Assembly (NCBI RefSeq): GCF_910586915.1
Contig: NZ_CAJULN010000001.1
Coordinates: 186,001 to 250,000, forward strand
From: an uncultured Bacteroides sp.
GTDB lineage: Bacteria > Bacteroidota > Bacteroidia > Bacteroidales > Bacteroidaceae
Direction of reading: 5' to 3'
Length of the DNA stretch: 64,000 bases
Shown: piece by piece, positions 1-8,847 of the stretch
How the letters are laid out: each line of letters opens with the position of its first letter
Position numbering within the stretch: the stretch's first letter is position 1
Notes under the pieces: model-generated
What the model was told of the DNA's origin: nothing
Databases searched by the model: none
Seen by the model: the letters and a program-made list of their open reading frames with translations, nothing else
Made by a program: the position numbers and the translations under genes

Positions 1-2785
1 CTGTATACGCCCATTTGTTATCGGAAGTTTCTGTAGTGAAGCGCGGCATATCGGTATTCTGATTGTCCGGTCTCCATGAATTAGCTAAAGTTGTGCTGTA
101 GTTTCCGTTGAAATTTCCTGATTCCAGACGATAGCGGGGATAATTATAAATCTTGTTTCCCACCATTCCGTCAAAGAAGAGATTGAAATCAAAATTGTTC
201 CAATCGCCACCCAGTCTAAATCCGAATGTGAAGTCGGGGAATGGATTGCCTACGTCATGTTGGTCGTCGGAATTGATGACTCCGTCGCCGTTCCAATCCT
301 TGTAACGTATGTCACCTACTTGTGCTCCCGACTGGATGAGTTTGCCATCGGCTGTCTTATGGTTTTCGATTTCTTCGGCATTGCGGAAAATACCATCTGT
401 TTCGATAAGGTTGAAATAAGACATGGTATGGCCTTCCTGAAACATATTGATACCTCGACCACCTTGCCCGTGAGCCGAATAGCCGGAGATGGTCATGTTA
501 TTTCCACCGGCTGTAATCTTCTTTACTTCGTTCTTTTCGGTACTTATGTTAGCTCCTATGTAATAATTGAATTTGTTTTTGATAGAACCGCGATAGTTTG
601 CAGAAAACTCAAATCCCTTATTGCGAACTTGCCCGGCATTTTGAATAGAAAGTCCACTGATTCCTGTTGAACCTGCATATGGAATGGGAAGTAATACATC
701 ATTGGTGTTTTTTACATATGCGTCTGCTGTAAAAGTCAATCGTCCGTTCAGCAAGCTGATGTCTAAACCAATGTTGTAGGTTTCGGTATTCTCCCAAGTC
801 AGGTGTGCAGGAGATACGGCACTTACGTATGGCATTTGCCCAAACCATATACTGCTGCCTTGCAGATAGTTCATTCCGTCGCTGACAATGCTGACTGTGG
901 GATAATAGTTGCTTCCAATGTCTTGGTTTCCTAATTTGCCATAGCTTGCGCGAATCTTCAGTTGGTCGAATACGTTTTCCAAAGGCTTGAAAAATTTCTC
1001 ACGGTTAATGTTCCAGCCGATAGATGCAGAAGGGAAGCTGCCATATTGATGCCCTTTGCCGAAACGGGAGGAACCGTCGCGGCGTATGGAAGCGGAGAAG
1101 AGATAACGGTCGTCGTAGGAATACATGACGCGTCCGAACAGAGAAACCAACGCTAACTCTTTCAGATTGCTTGAAGCGCTCATTGTGTTGGTATTTCCGG
1201 TCATTGTATCAATAAACTTGGGAAGATCGGAATTGCTTCCGTTCAGATTGTAATGTTTGTCTTTTTGGGCAGAATAGCCGGCGAGCAACGACAAGTTGTG
1301 CTTACCAAATGCTTTATCATAGTTCAGTGTGTTTTCGATTACCCATGAATCGTAGGTTGATGAACCCTCTCTCAAATCCGGTGCATCATTCTTTCCGTAG
1401 GTTCCCAAGTCGTACACATCCGTATATGTGCGGCTTTTGCTGTGTTCTTTTCTGATGCCGATATTGAATTTATATTTTAGATCTTTAATGATTTCAGCCT
1501 GTAAGTATGCATTTAAGAAAATCTTGGTGTTTTCGTTTGTATTGTCTGTCACTTCCGATATGCCAAGAGGGTTGGGTAGGTTGATGTTCGTAGAGGTTCC
1601 CCAACCACTCGGATTCGTAGAGTCGAATACAGGGATTACTGAAGGGAATTGTAATATCTCGAACATTGTGTCTTGGTTTATATTACCTTCTCCTTTGGTT
1701 AAGCGAACAATCATGGATTGCCCGATGGTCAATCGGTTGTCGAGAAATGAATAATCGCTTTTCAAACGGATATTGTAGGATTCATGACTGGTATTTCGTA
1801 AAATACCTTCTTTGTTCAGGTAGCTTACAGATGCACTGTATGCTCCGGTTTTGGAGCCGCCGCTAATTGTAGCGTTTGCTTTGTATGTCATGGCTGTTTG
1901 CAACATTACATCTTGCCAGTCCGTGCCTTTGCCAATGAACGGCACTGCGCCGGCTTCTGCCCCGTATCCATCTCCAGCTAAGCTATAATAACGGGCAAAA
2001 CGACTATATTCCTCGCCATTGAAAACATTCAGTTTTTTAGGATTGTGGCTTATCCCTGTAAAGAAATTGATATCTAATTTTGCAGGAGTGTCTTTTCGTC
2101 CGCTTTTTGTTGTGATGATTACGACACCGCCGGCTGCACGTGAACCGTAAATGGCTGCTGAAGCTGCATCCTTCAATACTTCGATGGAAGTAATGTCGTT
2201 GGGGTCTACCATGCTGATGTCACCGAATGCTCCGTCGATAACATATAGAGGTTCGTTATTGGACAAAGAACTGACACCGCGTACATTGATCGTCATTCCT
2301 CCGTTGGGGTCGCCACTGGAACTGGCTACTGATACTCCAGGTATTTTGCCTTGTAGTGCTGTTGCTGCGTTTGAAGCAACTTGTCCGTTGAGTTCTTTGG
2401 CTGTCACGGAACTTACGGCTCCGGACAAATGGCTTTTCTTTGCCGTACCATAACCGATGACCACCACTTGGTCAAGTGCTATGTTATCTTCTTCCATTGA
2501 TACATTGATTGGCGTATTGGGGGTAGTGACAGCTATCTCTATCTGTTTCATACCTATTGTGGAGAATATTAAAATATCTCCTTTGTCTGCTTTGACGGAA
2601 TACTTTCCATCCATATCTGTTACTGTGCCGGTGTCTTTTTCTTTAATTTGCACAGTGATTCCCGGTAAAGGTTCGTTTGTCGTAGCTTCTGTCACGACTC
2701 CTTTGACTTCAATATTCTGGGCAGCCAATGGAATATTGGTGAGGCAGAATAAGAAGAAAAGTAAGAAATGAATTTTTTTACTCAT
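1..2785 (-). CDS. SusC/RagA-type TonB-dependent outer membrane transporter, C-terminus cut by window edge
   Basis: About 928 codons are visible; the frame is still open at the left edge, so roughly the last 100 residues of a usual 1000-1050-residue SusC are missing. The ATG at 2785 opens MSKKIHFLLFFLFCLTNIP, a signal peptide ending near LAAQ. Next come a carboxypeptidase-regulatory-like domain (VKGVVTEATTNEPLPGITV) and the region before the plug (LDQVVVIGYGTAKKS). The plug follows, with NVRGVSSLSNNEPLYVIDG and IEVLKDASAAAIYGSRAAGG, and then barrel sequence. Family members move oligomers across the outer membrane with a SusD lid, powered by TonB. A partner susD would lie to the left of the window, so the ligand cannot be guessed. 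A good promoter sits 74-105 bases upstream of the start. Confidence 0.95.
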   Translation of the reverse strand, partial: MSKKIHFLLFFLFCLTNIPLAAQNIEVKGVVTEATTNEPLPGITVQIKEKDTGTVTDMDGKYSVKADKGDILIFSTIGMKQIEIAVTTPNTPINVSMEEDNIALDQVVVIGYGTAKKSHLSGAVSSVTAKELNGQVASNAATALQGKIPGVSVASSSGDPNGGMTINVRGVSSLSNNEPLYVIDGAFGDISMVDPNDITSIEVLKDAASAAIYGSRAAGGVVIITTKSGRKDTPAKLDINFFTGISHNPKKLNVFNGEEYSRFARYYSLAGDGYGAEAGAVPFIGKGTDWQDVMLQTAMTYKANATISGGSKTGAYSASVSYLNKEGILRNTSHESYNIRLKSDYSFLDNRLTIGQSMIVRLTKGEGNINQDTMFEILQFPSVIPVFDSTNPSGWGTSTNINLPNPLGISEVTDNTNENTKIFLNAYLQAEIIKDLKYKFNIGIRKEHSKSRTYTDVYDLGTYGKNDAPDLREGSSTYDSWVIENTLNYDKAFGKHNLSLLAGYSAQKDKHYNLNGSNSDLPKFIDTMTGNTNTMSASSNLKELALVSLFGRVMYSYDDRYLFSASIRRDGSSRFGKGHQYGSFPSASIGWNINREKFFKPLENVFDQLKIRASYGKLGNQDIGSNYYPTVSIVSDGMNYLQGSSIWFGQMPYVSAVSPAHLTWENTETYNIGLDISLLNGRLTFTADAYVKNTNDVLLPIPYAGSTGISGLSIQNAGQVRNKGFEFSANYRGSIKNKFNYYIGANISTEKNEVKKITAGGNNMTISGYSAHGQGGRGINMFQEGHTMSYFNLIETDGIFRNAEEIENHKTADGKLIQSGAQVGDIRYKDWNGDGVINSDDQHDVGNPFPDFTFGFRLGGDWNNFDFNLFFDGMVGNKIYNYPRYRLESGNFNGNYSTTLANSWRPDNQNTDMPRFTTETSDNKWAYT

Positions 2786-2858
2786 GATTGATTGCATTAG
2801 ATTTATAAACTCTGATTATTAATACTTCACGGATAACTGAATCAATAATTTAACGCCG

Positions 2859-2890
2859 CAAAGGTAAATTATAGCAAAAGGGTGGGCAAG
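2859..2890 (-). promoter_or_regulatory. Bacteroides-type promoter of the left-edge susC
   Basis: On the minus strand CTTG (2890-2887) is followed after 20 bases by TACCTTTG (2866-2859), matching the -33/-7 pattern. The leader would be about 70 bases. The -33 region reads TACTTGCCCACC, almost identical to the promoter at 4035-4066. Confidence 0.7.
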
Positions 2891-2996
2891 TACTATTTTA
2901 GCTCATTCTAATACTTTTTTTGCCTTATGTATTCCGGAAGAAAATGTGTATAGGATTCGTTGATTTTTAATGCTTAATGCGGTAGGTATATATGCG

Positions 2997-3034
2997 AAAG
3001 AGACGATAGCTATATGCATAACTACCGTCTCTTT
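2997..3034 (-). terminator. hairpin terminator after the phosphodiesterase gene
   Basis: A 13-base stem (2997-3009 with 3022-3034, one G-T pair) encloses a 12-base loop and lies 26 bases past the stop codon at 3060. Both arms end in short A/T runs, so it could stop transcription from either side. Confidence 0.6.
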
Positions 3035-3059
3035 ATTACCTTAATTAATATTCGGTTGA

Positions 3060-3977
3060 TTATTTGAAAACCATTTTCATTGGTCTTCCTATCCACACTT
3101 GCGGTTGCGTGAGATTGAAGATGTGGGCAATGGTGGAGGCCACGTCATATTGCATCATGCTTACGTCATCGAAGCAGAGTCCTTTCTTTATGTTCTTGCC
3201 GGAGATGATGAAGGCTGTCTCCATTTCCTGCATTGTTTTGCCGCCGTGTCCTTTCTTGATTCCGCCGTGGTCGGAGGTTAATATAAAGATGGTGTTGTCG
3301 AGGATTCCGGCTTCTTTTACAGATTGGACGATTTGCCCGACGTATGTGTCCAGTTCTTTGAGTTTCTCGTAATAGGCGGGAGTGTCATGTCCTTCGGTGT
3401 GTCCGGTGTGGTCGGGGCCGTCGTAGCAGATGGCAACCAGGGCAGGTTTCTTCTCCTTGATATAGGCAGAAGCCACGTTGCCCAATTCTTTGGGTGTTTG
3501 GTTGCAATCGGCAACGTGGTAATTGTAGCTCAGCGAAAGAGTATCCACCAGATATTTGATTCCGTTCCATTCGTACAGGCAACCGATTTCCGCTTCCGGA
3601 CGGGCGTCGCGCAGCAGTTGGAAGATGGTGGGGAAGATACCGTTCTTGTTGAGCACGCGCGATGGAAGTTCCGGAATTTTGGAGCCCCATTCGGTATATC
3701 CGTGCAGTTCCGGTCCGGCTCCCATAAACATGGAAGCCCAATTGATGGCACTGGAGGAGGGGAGTGCCGAGCGTTTTTTGAGTGTGTAGGCTCCCTCTTC
3801 CATCAGTTTCTTGACGTTGGGCATATCGGCTTTGGGCAGGCTGTAGGCTCCCCAGCCGTCGAGTCCGATGAGGACGACGTGTTTCGCTTTGTCTTTTCCT
3901 TTGGCGTTGCAGGGAGATGTGAAACTAAAGAGCAGTGCAAATGCAGCAAGTAGTGTTAAGATGTTTTTCTTTTTCAT
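3060..3977 (-). CDS. secreted alkaline-phosphatase-superfamily phosphodiesterase / nucleotide pyrophosphatase
   Basis: 305 residues. Residues 1-25 form a signal peptide (MKKKNILTLLAAFALLFSFT...), so the protein is periplasmic or secreted. Metal ligands of the type I phosphodiesterase family are visible: D40 in VVLIGLDGWG, a nucleophile region SALPSSSAINWASMFMG (probably S76 with N79), a GPDHTGHTEGHD segment and TSDHGG followed by GHGG. Known relatives hydrolyse phosphodiesters or pyrophosphates with two zinc ions; the substrate here cannot be told. An upstream in-frame ATG at 4037 is unlikely because it lies inside the -7 box of a strong promoter. The start at 3977 gives a clean signal peptide and a leader of about 50 bases. 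The gene appears to be transcribed alone. Confidence 0.88.
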   Translation of the reverse strand: MKKKNILTLLAAFALLFSFTSPCNAKGKDKAKHVVLIGLDGWGAYSLPKADMPNVKKLMEEGAYTLKKRSALPSSSAINWASMFMGAGPELHGYTEWGSKIPELPSRVLNKNGIFPTIFQLLRDARPEAEIGCLYEWNGIKYLVDTLSLSYNYHVADCNQTPKELGNVASAYIKEKKPALVAICYDGPDHTGHTEGHDTPAYYEKLKELDTYVGQIVQSVKEAGILDNTIFILTSDHGGIKKGHGGKTMQEMETAFIISGKNIKKGLCFDDVSMMQYDVASTIAHIFNLTQPQVWIGRPMKMVFK

Positions 3978-4034
3978 GATATTATTTATTAATAAGGATG
4001 AATCGGTCTGTCCATTCCCAGCGGAACGGTATGG

Positions 4035-4066
4035 CAAAGGTAGGATTATTTCCTTTGGCGGGCAAG
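4035..4066 (-). promoter_or_regulatory. promoter of the phosphodiesterase gene
   Basis: Minus-strand CTTG (4066-4063), a 20-base spacer and TACCTTTG (4042-4035). It fixes the downstream gene start at 3977 rather than 4037. The 12 bases TACTTGCCCRCC and the -7 box are shared with the promoter at 2859-2890. Confidence 0.75.
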
Positions 4067-4228
4067 TATAAATTTAGCATTAACTGATACTTTTGTATAT
4101 CGGGGGGCTTTTGCCGGCTCTCCTTTTGCGTTTTTTATCTCAAGTTGATACTTTTCTGTGCGAAATGGCTTCCCGGGGGCTGTGGTGTATTGATTTGTCT
4201 TATATTTGCCGGCAAACAACGTATTACT

Positions 4229-5809
4229 ATGAAAAGAAAATGGATGTATGGCAGCGTGATGGCTGCGGTGTTTGCTTTGATGGCAAGCGGTTGTGCCGAT
4301 TCCCGGCGGAGTGTTGAGTTTCGCGGAATCTGTGTCGACGATTTGCATGGCGAGTGTGGGCTTTATAATCCCGGAAGAGGTTTCCGGCTGGAGACGGCGG
4401 TGGATGTGCTGCATGAGAAGGATGCTCCTGCCAAAGAGTTGGTGGAGCTGTCGGCGAAGTATGCGGCGGATAGCGTTTCGTTGTCACAGAGTTATTTTTA
4501 TCTTACCTATCTGATAGGCGAGGAGTTGTCCGAAGAGAATTTCCAGACCATGCAGCGATACTTTGACGAGTTGAGGAAGCAGGGCAAGAAAGCCGTTCTC
4601 CGCTTTGCTTACGAAAGGGATTTCATGGGGCGTGCCGCTGCGGGGCCTACCGGAACGCAGATATTGGAGCACCTGGACCAGTTGAAACCGTTTCTTGAGA
4701 AAAACAAAGATTTGATTCTTGTTGTGCAGGCGGGGCTGATTGGCGCGTGGGGCGAATGGCACAGTTCCATGCAGGGCTTGGAGAATTCGGAGGAGACCAA
4801 GATTGCGGTGTTGGAGAAATTGCTTTCGGTGGTTCCTCAAGAGAGGAACGTGCAAGTGAGACTTCCCGATTTCAAGAACCTGCTGAAAGACAAGCCGGAG
4901 CTGTATAAACGGCTTTCGTTTCACGACGATTTCATTGTCATACGTCCCGACCGTTGGGACGCCGATATGCACGAAGGAACTCCCAAGTTCGACCAGATTG
5001 TGAACGAGTCGCCCTATCTGGTGGTGGACGGAGAACTGCCGTGGGGATTCTGGAGCGTAGGTGCCGACCCCGACAGTCCTTCCGCCGGATGGATTATAGA
5101 CGGCCTGCAGACGGCGAGGCGTCTGTTCCTCCAGCATTATACATCGCTGAGCGTGATTCATAATTACAAGGAGCAACACCCCAACAACCGGTTTGACGAG
5201 AACAACCCGCCCGAATATTCGATGATGGTGTGGAAGAAAACGATGATAACGGAAGACTCCCTCCGTCAGCACCGGATGCCTGTGTCCGACGGTTACTTCC
5301 GCCGGCAGGACGGTACGGTGGTGGAGCGCAATGTGTTCGATTACATACGCGACCACCTGGGCTACCGCATCGAGTTGCAAGCCTTGCAACTGCCCGGCAG
5401 GTTGCAGCCGGGTAAAGAAAACCTGCTGGACCTGAGTCTGGTGAACAGAGGATTCGCCACGGTATTCGGTGAACATCCGGTTTACTTCGCACTGGTTGAC
5501 GACGCAGGGAAAGTGACGGAGTTCTTGACCGATGCCCATCCGTCGGACTGGCAGCCCTTCCAGCCCGGAGATACTGCCTGTGTGCCGTTGACGCATTCTG
5601 TCGGTCTGTCGCTTCGGTTGCCCGAGTCGTTGGCTCCCGGAACCTATCGGCTGGGGTTGTGGATACCGGACGGTTCGGAAAGGCTGAAGTATGATTCGCG
5701 TTACGCAATCCGTTGTGCAAATGGAGACACGGAATGGATGGTATCCGACGATGGCAGATATGGAATCAACCTGCTGACAACGGTAGAGGTAGCGGGGAAA
5801 CGTATGTAA
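4229..5809 (+). CDS. DUF4874/DUF4832 domain lipoprotein, glycoside-hydrolase-like
   Basis: 526 residues from the ATG at 4229, chosen because MKRKWMYGSVMAAVFALMAS-GC is a lipoprotein signal; an in-frame ATG at 4145 would add an unlikely leader. The N-terminal half resembles the DUF4874 TIM-barrel-like domain: YNPGRGFRLET near the start, then QAGLIGAWGEWHSS, whose acidic and aromatic residues recall a hydrolase active site. The C-terminal half (DUF4832) looks like a beta-sandwich ending ATVFGEHPVYFALVDD... TYRLGLWIPDG. These domains occur together in Bacteroidetes proteins thought to act on polysaccharides, but no activity is assigned here. A TATATTTG at 4201-4208 could be its -7 box, without a clear -33 partner. 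The neighbours on both sides are on the opposite strand, so the gene stands alone. Confidence 0.85.
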   Translation: MKRKWMYGSVMAAVFALMASGCADSRRSVEFRGICVDDLHGECGLYNPGRGFRLETAVDVLHEKDAPAKELVELSAKYAADSVSLSQSYFYLTYLIGEELSEENFQTMQRYFDELRKQGKKAVLRFAYERDFMGRAAAGPTGTQILEHLDQLKPFLEKNKDLILVVQAGLIGAWGEWHSSMQGLENSEETKIAVLEKLLSVVPQERNVQVRLPDFKNLLKDKPELYKRLSFHDDFIVIRPDRWDADMHEGTPKFDQIVNESPYLVVDGELPWGFWSVGADPDSPSAGWIIDGLQTARRLFLQHYTSLSVIHNYKEQHPNNRFDENNPPEYSMMVWKKTMITEDSLRQHRMPVSDGYFRRQDGTVVERNVFDYIRDHLGYRIELQALQLPGRLQPGKENLLDLSLVNRGFATVFGEHPVYFALVDDAGKVTEFLTDAHPSDWQPFQPGDTACVPLTHSVGLSLRLPESLAPGTYRLGLWIPDGSERLKYDSRYAIRCANGDTEWMVSDDGRYGINLLTTVEVAGKRM

Positions 5810-5909
5810 GCGATTGGTCGTTCCCCTTCAATGTATTCGTTATAAAGTTGTTATGCATTAATAACAAACTTCCGCTTTGCCATAAATAAAGTTCCGTCCG
5901 ATTGATTAT

Positions 5910-6003
5910 AAACTATAAACGAAGGCTTTGTTTTTATAAACGAAGCCTTCAATTATAAAAACGAAGCCTTCAATTATATAAATGAAACCTTCGTTTATAG
6001 TTT
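5910..6003. repeat. 21-base-period tandem array with terminal inverted repeats in a convergent intergenic gap
   Basis: Four copies of a 21-base unit close to ATAAACGAAGCCTTCAATTA begin at about 5915, 5936, 5957 and 5978. The outer ends (5910-5925 and 5988-6003) are a perfect 16-base inverted repeat, AAACTATAAACGAAGG and its complement. The array lies in the 324-base gap between the convergent DUF4874 and comF genes, which holds no gene. It may act as a two-way terminator through stacked hairpins. It resembles the 22-base arrays elsewhere in design but not in sequence. Confidence 0.8.
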
Positions 6004-6133
6004 GTAATTGATGAAAGAAAAGATGGATAATACGCTCCGGCAAGTTTGTATCTGATGAAGAATAACTTTATTGCCCGTCGTCTGAGGGCAGGATAGCGGC
6101 AGACTGGAGTGGGTTTGCCGCTTGGTAAGTCAC

Positions 6134-6853
6134 TTATTCCGCTATCGCCATTGTCAGCACACTGATTCGTATGCCCTCCATATCGGTCAGGCAAGATGCA
6201 CATTCCCCAATGGTTGCGCCGGTAGTCAGCACATCGTCAACAATCAGAATGTGCTTTCCGCTCAGAGATTCCGCGTGACGCAGTTCGAAGATGCCTCTCA
6301 CGTTCTCCCAACGTTCCAAAGAAGATTTGCGTGTTTGTGTTTCCGTATTCTTCCGGCGTACTACAGATGCCGTATCTATAGGGAGGCCTGTCACGGCGGC
6401 AATGCCCCGGGCTATCCATTCGCTTTGATTATAGCCGCGCATCCTCTGCTTCTTTTTGTGCAACGGCACGGGAAGTATCACGTCAATATCTTCAAAGAAG
6501 CCGGACTCCTGCAATTCGGCTGCCATATAGCGCCCCATGATGGTTCCGATGCTTTTTTGTCCGCCGTATTTAAGCCGGTAAAGAATTTGCCGGAAGTCGC
6601 TTCCCTTTCGGTAAAAGAAGAAAGAAGTAGCCCGTTCCAGGGGAAACTTGCCCCAAAACAGTTTTTCTATCCGGTTGTCTTTCTGAAGATGGCAATCTGT
6701 GCGCGGAAGATTGATGTTGCATAGGGTGCAAAGACACTCTTCGCCCTTTGCCAACGGGGTGCCGCAAACGATGCAGCAACGCGGGAAGAACAAAGATAAA
6801 AAGGCTCCAAGCCACTCTTTTATAAGATGTGTGTGTTTCATGATTCTTGTCAT
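6134..6853 (-). CDS. comF: ComF family phosphoribosyltransferase-like protein
   Basis: 239 residues (235 if the second ATG at 6841 is used; both fit). The N-terminal part carries a zinc-ribbon-like cysteine set: FFPRCCIVCGTPL, then ECLCTLC. The middle has the family segment LPVPLHKKKQRMRGYNQSE, and the C-terminal part has the PRPP-binding loop ILIVDDVLTTGATIGEC, typical of type I phosphoribosyltransferases. ComF proteins are linked to DNA uptake in naturally competent bacteria; in Bacteroides the role is unproven. A minus-strand TACTTTTG box lies 24-31 bases upstream of the first start. It is divergent from the rusR-like gene. Confidence 0.92.
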   Translation of the reverse strand: MTRIMKHTHLIKEWLGAFLSLFFPRCCIVCGTPLAKGEECLCTLCNINLPRTDCHLQKDNRIEKLFWGKFPLERATSFFFYRKGSDFRQILYRLKYGGQKSIGTIMGRYMAAELQESGFFEDIDVILPVPLHKKKQRMRGYNQSEWIARGIAAVTGLPIDTASVVRRKNTETQTRKSSLERWENVRGIFELRHAESLSGKHILIVDDVLTTGATIGECASCLTDMEGIRISVLTMAIAE

Positions 6854-6876
6854 TCAGGTTGGTCGTAAATTCAGGT

Positions 6877-6884
6877 CAAAAGTA
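6877..6884 (-). promoter_or_regulatory. candidate -7 box for comF
   Basis: TACTTTTG on the minus strand, 24 bases before the first possible start. No convincing -33 box is seen at 19-21 bases, so this is a weak call. Confidence 0.4.
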
Positions 6885-7076
6885 TTGCTTTTTTCGTTAA
6901 GGCTAAGCCTTTTCCCCGAAAAAGAATAAGAACATACCGAATGTGTGCTTGTCTGTTATTCTGCACGAGAAAGACGGTTCATCCTTGTGCGGCCCGAATT
7001 TTTTAACATCCCCGGGATTTGCTTTTTACACGGAAATTCCCGAATATTGTACCCGAATACTAATTGAAAGGGCTTC

Positions 7077-8618
7077 ATGAAAAGAGTCGATTCCGTTATT
7101 TCCCTGATATACTCTTTGTCGAAATCAGAAAAGAAACACTTCTCCTTGCAGGTCGTCAAAGACAAGGAGGAGAAGGACTATCTTATAATCTACGATATTG
7201 TCATCAAGAGCAAGCAGCCTAACGGAAACGCGGTGAAAGAAGAATTCTATAAGCGCAGGCCTAAAGGTTCTTTTGAAGTGTCCGTTCAATATTTATATGA
7301 GAAACTGGTAGATACGTTACTCACATTGAGGAAGAAGAAAGACATCTGCTATGATTTGCTGAATGATTTATGCAAAGCCCGTATGCTATACGAGCGTTCC
7401 CTGTTTGAAGAATGCTTCGAGATACTATCCGCTACAATAAAGCAGGCACAGTTCTATGAGAATAACGAGATTCTGGCAATTGCACAGAAGCAGGAATTGG
7501 AATATCTGCTGCGGCTGAATTTTCCCAATATGACAGAGCAGGAACTTTTCCACAAACATTTTATCCAAAACGAGTCTTTAAAGAAAATACGGAAAATAAC
7601 GGAGCAGTCTTCTCTACACAATTTGTTGAAATACCGCCTCTCGCATATCGGGTCCATACGAACGGCGAAACAAAAACAAGACATGAACGACCTTATGGTC
7701 AACGAATTGTATATAGCCGCCTCTTCCGACGCGGAAGGAAACTTTGAACTGACACGAAATCATAAACTTTTCCAGGCAAACTATCTGATGGGAGCGGGAG
7801 ATTACAGAGCTGCCCTGAACTCATACAAAGAGCTGAACGCTCTGTTTGAGCAGAACCAACAGTTCTGGTCGAATCCGCCTATTTATTATTTGTCCGTGCT
7901 TGAAGGAGTGCTCGGCAGTCTGCGGTCGGTAGGAAACTACAACGAGATGCCCTATTTCCTGGAGAAATTAAAACGGCTTGTCGCAGAAGACTCTTCGCTG
8001 GAGTTTAAAGTGAATGCCACTTGTCTGCTTTTCCAATATGAGTTGTTTCCCTCTTTGGATAAAGGTGATTTTTCCGCTTGTACGGCGCTCATGAATCAGT
8101 ATCAGGAGTTGCTGTACGACAAAGAAGCATGGCTGAGCCCTATACGCAAAAGCGAACTGTTGCTCTACACCACGCTTATACATATCGGCAATCAGAACTA
8201 TAAGGCGGCAAAGAAATACATAAGCAACGCCATCATAGACCATAACATCAAATACCTGCCGCTAATGAGAACGATTCGCCTGGTTCGTCTCATAGCATAT
8301 TATGAAACGAAGGAGGTTGAACTGATAAAGCACGAATCACGTTCCATCACCCGCAGCCTGTCTTCGCCCAAAGAACATACATTCAAGACAGAACGGATTA
8401 TCCTATGGTTTCTCAATAAAAGAAACCTCCCTATCCTGCGCAAAGACCGGGAAGCCTTTTGGGAAAAACTATCTCCCGAAGTGCAGGAATTGTATCATGA
8501 TAAATATGAAAACCAGCTTTTGCGCATCTTCGATTTCACGGCGTGGATGGAATCGAAAGTACGGAAAGAAAAGCTGTCTGATATTCTCGGACGACGCATG
8601 ATTGCCAAAGAACTTTAA
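7077..8618 (+). CDS. rusR: large helical protein in the position of the ribose-locus regulator RusR
   Basis: 513 residues, no signal peptide and no membrane segment, so cytoplasmic. The sequence is almost wholly alpha-helical with TPR-like pairs, for example ARMLYERSLFEECFEILSAT and a later YRAALNSYKELNALFEQN. No helix-turn-helix, kinase or receiver domain is recognisable by eye. The call rests on context: it directly precedes two ribokinases, susC and susD, the order described for the B. thetaiotaomicron rus locus, where the first gene is a regulator of unusual type. The symbol is therefore by synteny only. It is separated from the ribokinase operon by 229 bases, so it probably has its own transcript. 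An alternative reading is a conserved TPR protein with no regulatory role. Confidence 0.65.
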   Translation: MKRVDSVISLIYSLSKSEKKHFSLQVVKDKEEKDYLIIYDIVIKSKQPNGNAVKEEFYKRRPKGSFEVSVQYLYEKLVDTLLTLRKKKDICYDLLNDLCKARMLYERSLFEECFEILSATIKQAQFYENNEILAIAQKQELEYLLRLNFPNMTEQELFHKHFIQNESLKKIRKITEQSSLHNLLKYRLSHIGSIRTAKQKQDMNDLMVNELYIAASSDAEGNFELTRNHKLFQANYLMGAGDYRAALNSYKELNALFEQNQQFWSNPPIYYLSVLEGVLGSLRSVGNYNEMPYFLEKLKRLVAEDSSLEFKVNATCLLFQYELFPSLDKGDFSACTALMNQYQELLYDKEAWLSPIRKSELLLYTTLIHIGNQNYKAAKKYISNAIIDHNIKYLPLMRTIRLVRLIAYYETKEVELIKHESRSITRSLSSPKEHTFKTERIILWFLNKRNLPILRKDREAFWEKLSPEVQELYHDKYENQLLRIFDFTAWMESKVRKEKLSDILGRRMIAKEL

Positions 8619-8847
8619 AACAAAAGACTCACACCCCTCTTTTCTCATCACAAAAGACACTCCCAAAATTTCCTTTTTTCTCTTTGTGATTATATAAATA
8701 CACGTTATATATCTGCCTCTTCTCTACCTGTTATCAAGAGTGACTTATCGCATGATGTCATTTTTGAGATTATATAAATCAATTATTAATGTCGAAAACC
8801 ATGCACTATTATTTCTTTCATTTGTATCGTCTTAATTTTTTAATACC
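8619..8847 (+). promoter_or_regulatory. control region of the ribokinase-susCD operon with a 12-base direct repeat
   Basis: The 12 bases GATTATATAAAT occur twice in the same orientation, at 8688-8699 and 8768-8779, 80 bases apart, in the only sizeable gap before the operon. No textbook TAnnTTTG box is evident close to the start. The repeats are candidate binding sites for the locus regulator; this is inference from position and repetition. Confidence 0.4.

Noticed and set aside
4484..5596. Long open frame of 370 codons on the minus strand inside the DUF4874 gene
   Set aside because: It lies wholly opposite a gene with a clear signal peptide and domain sequence; the antisense translation has no family features and is a by-product of codon bias.
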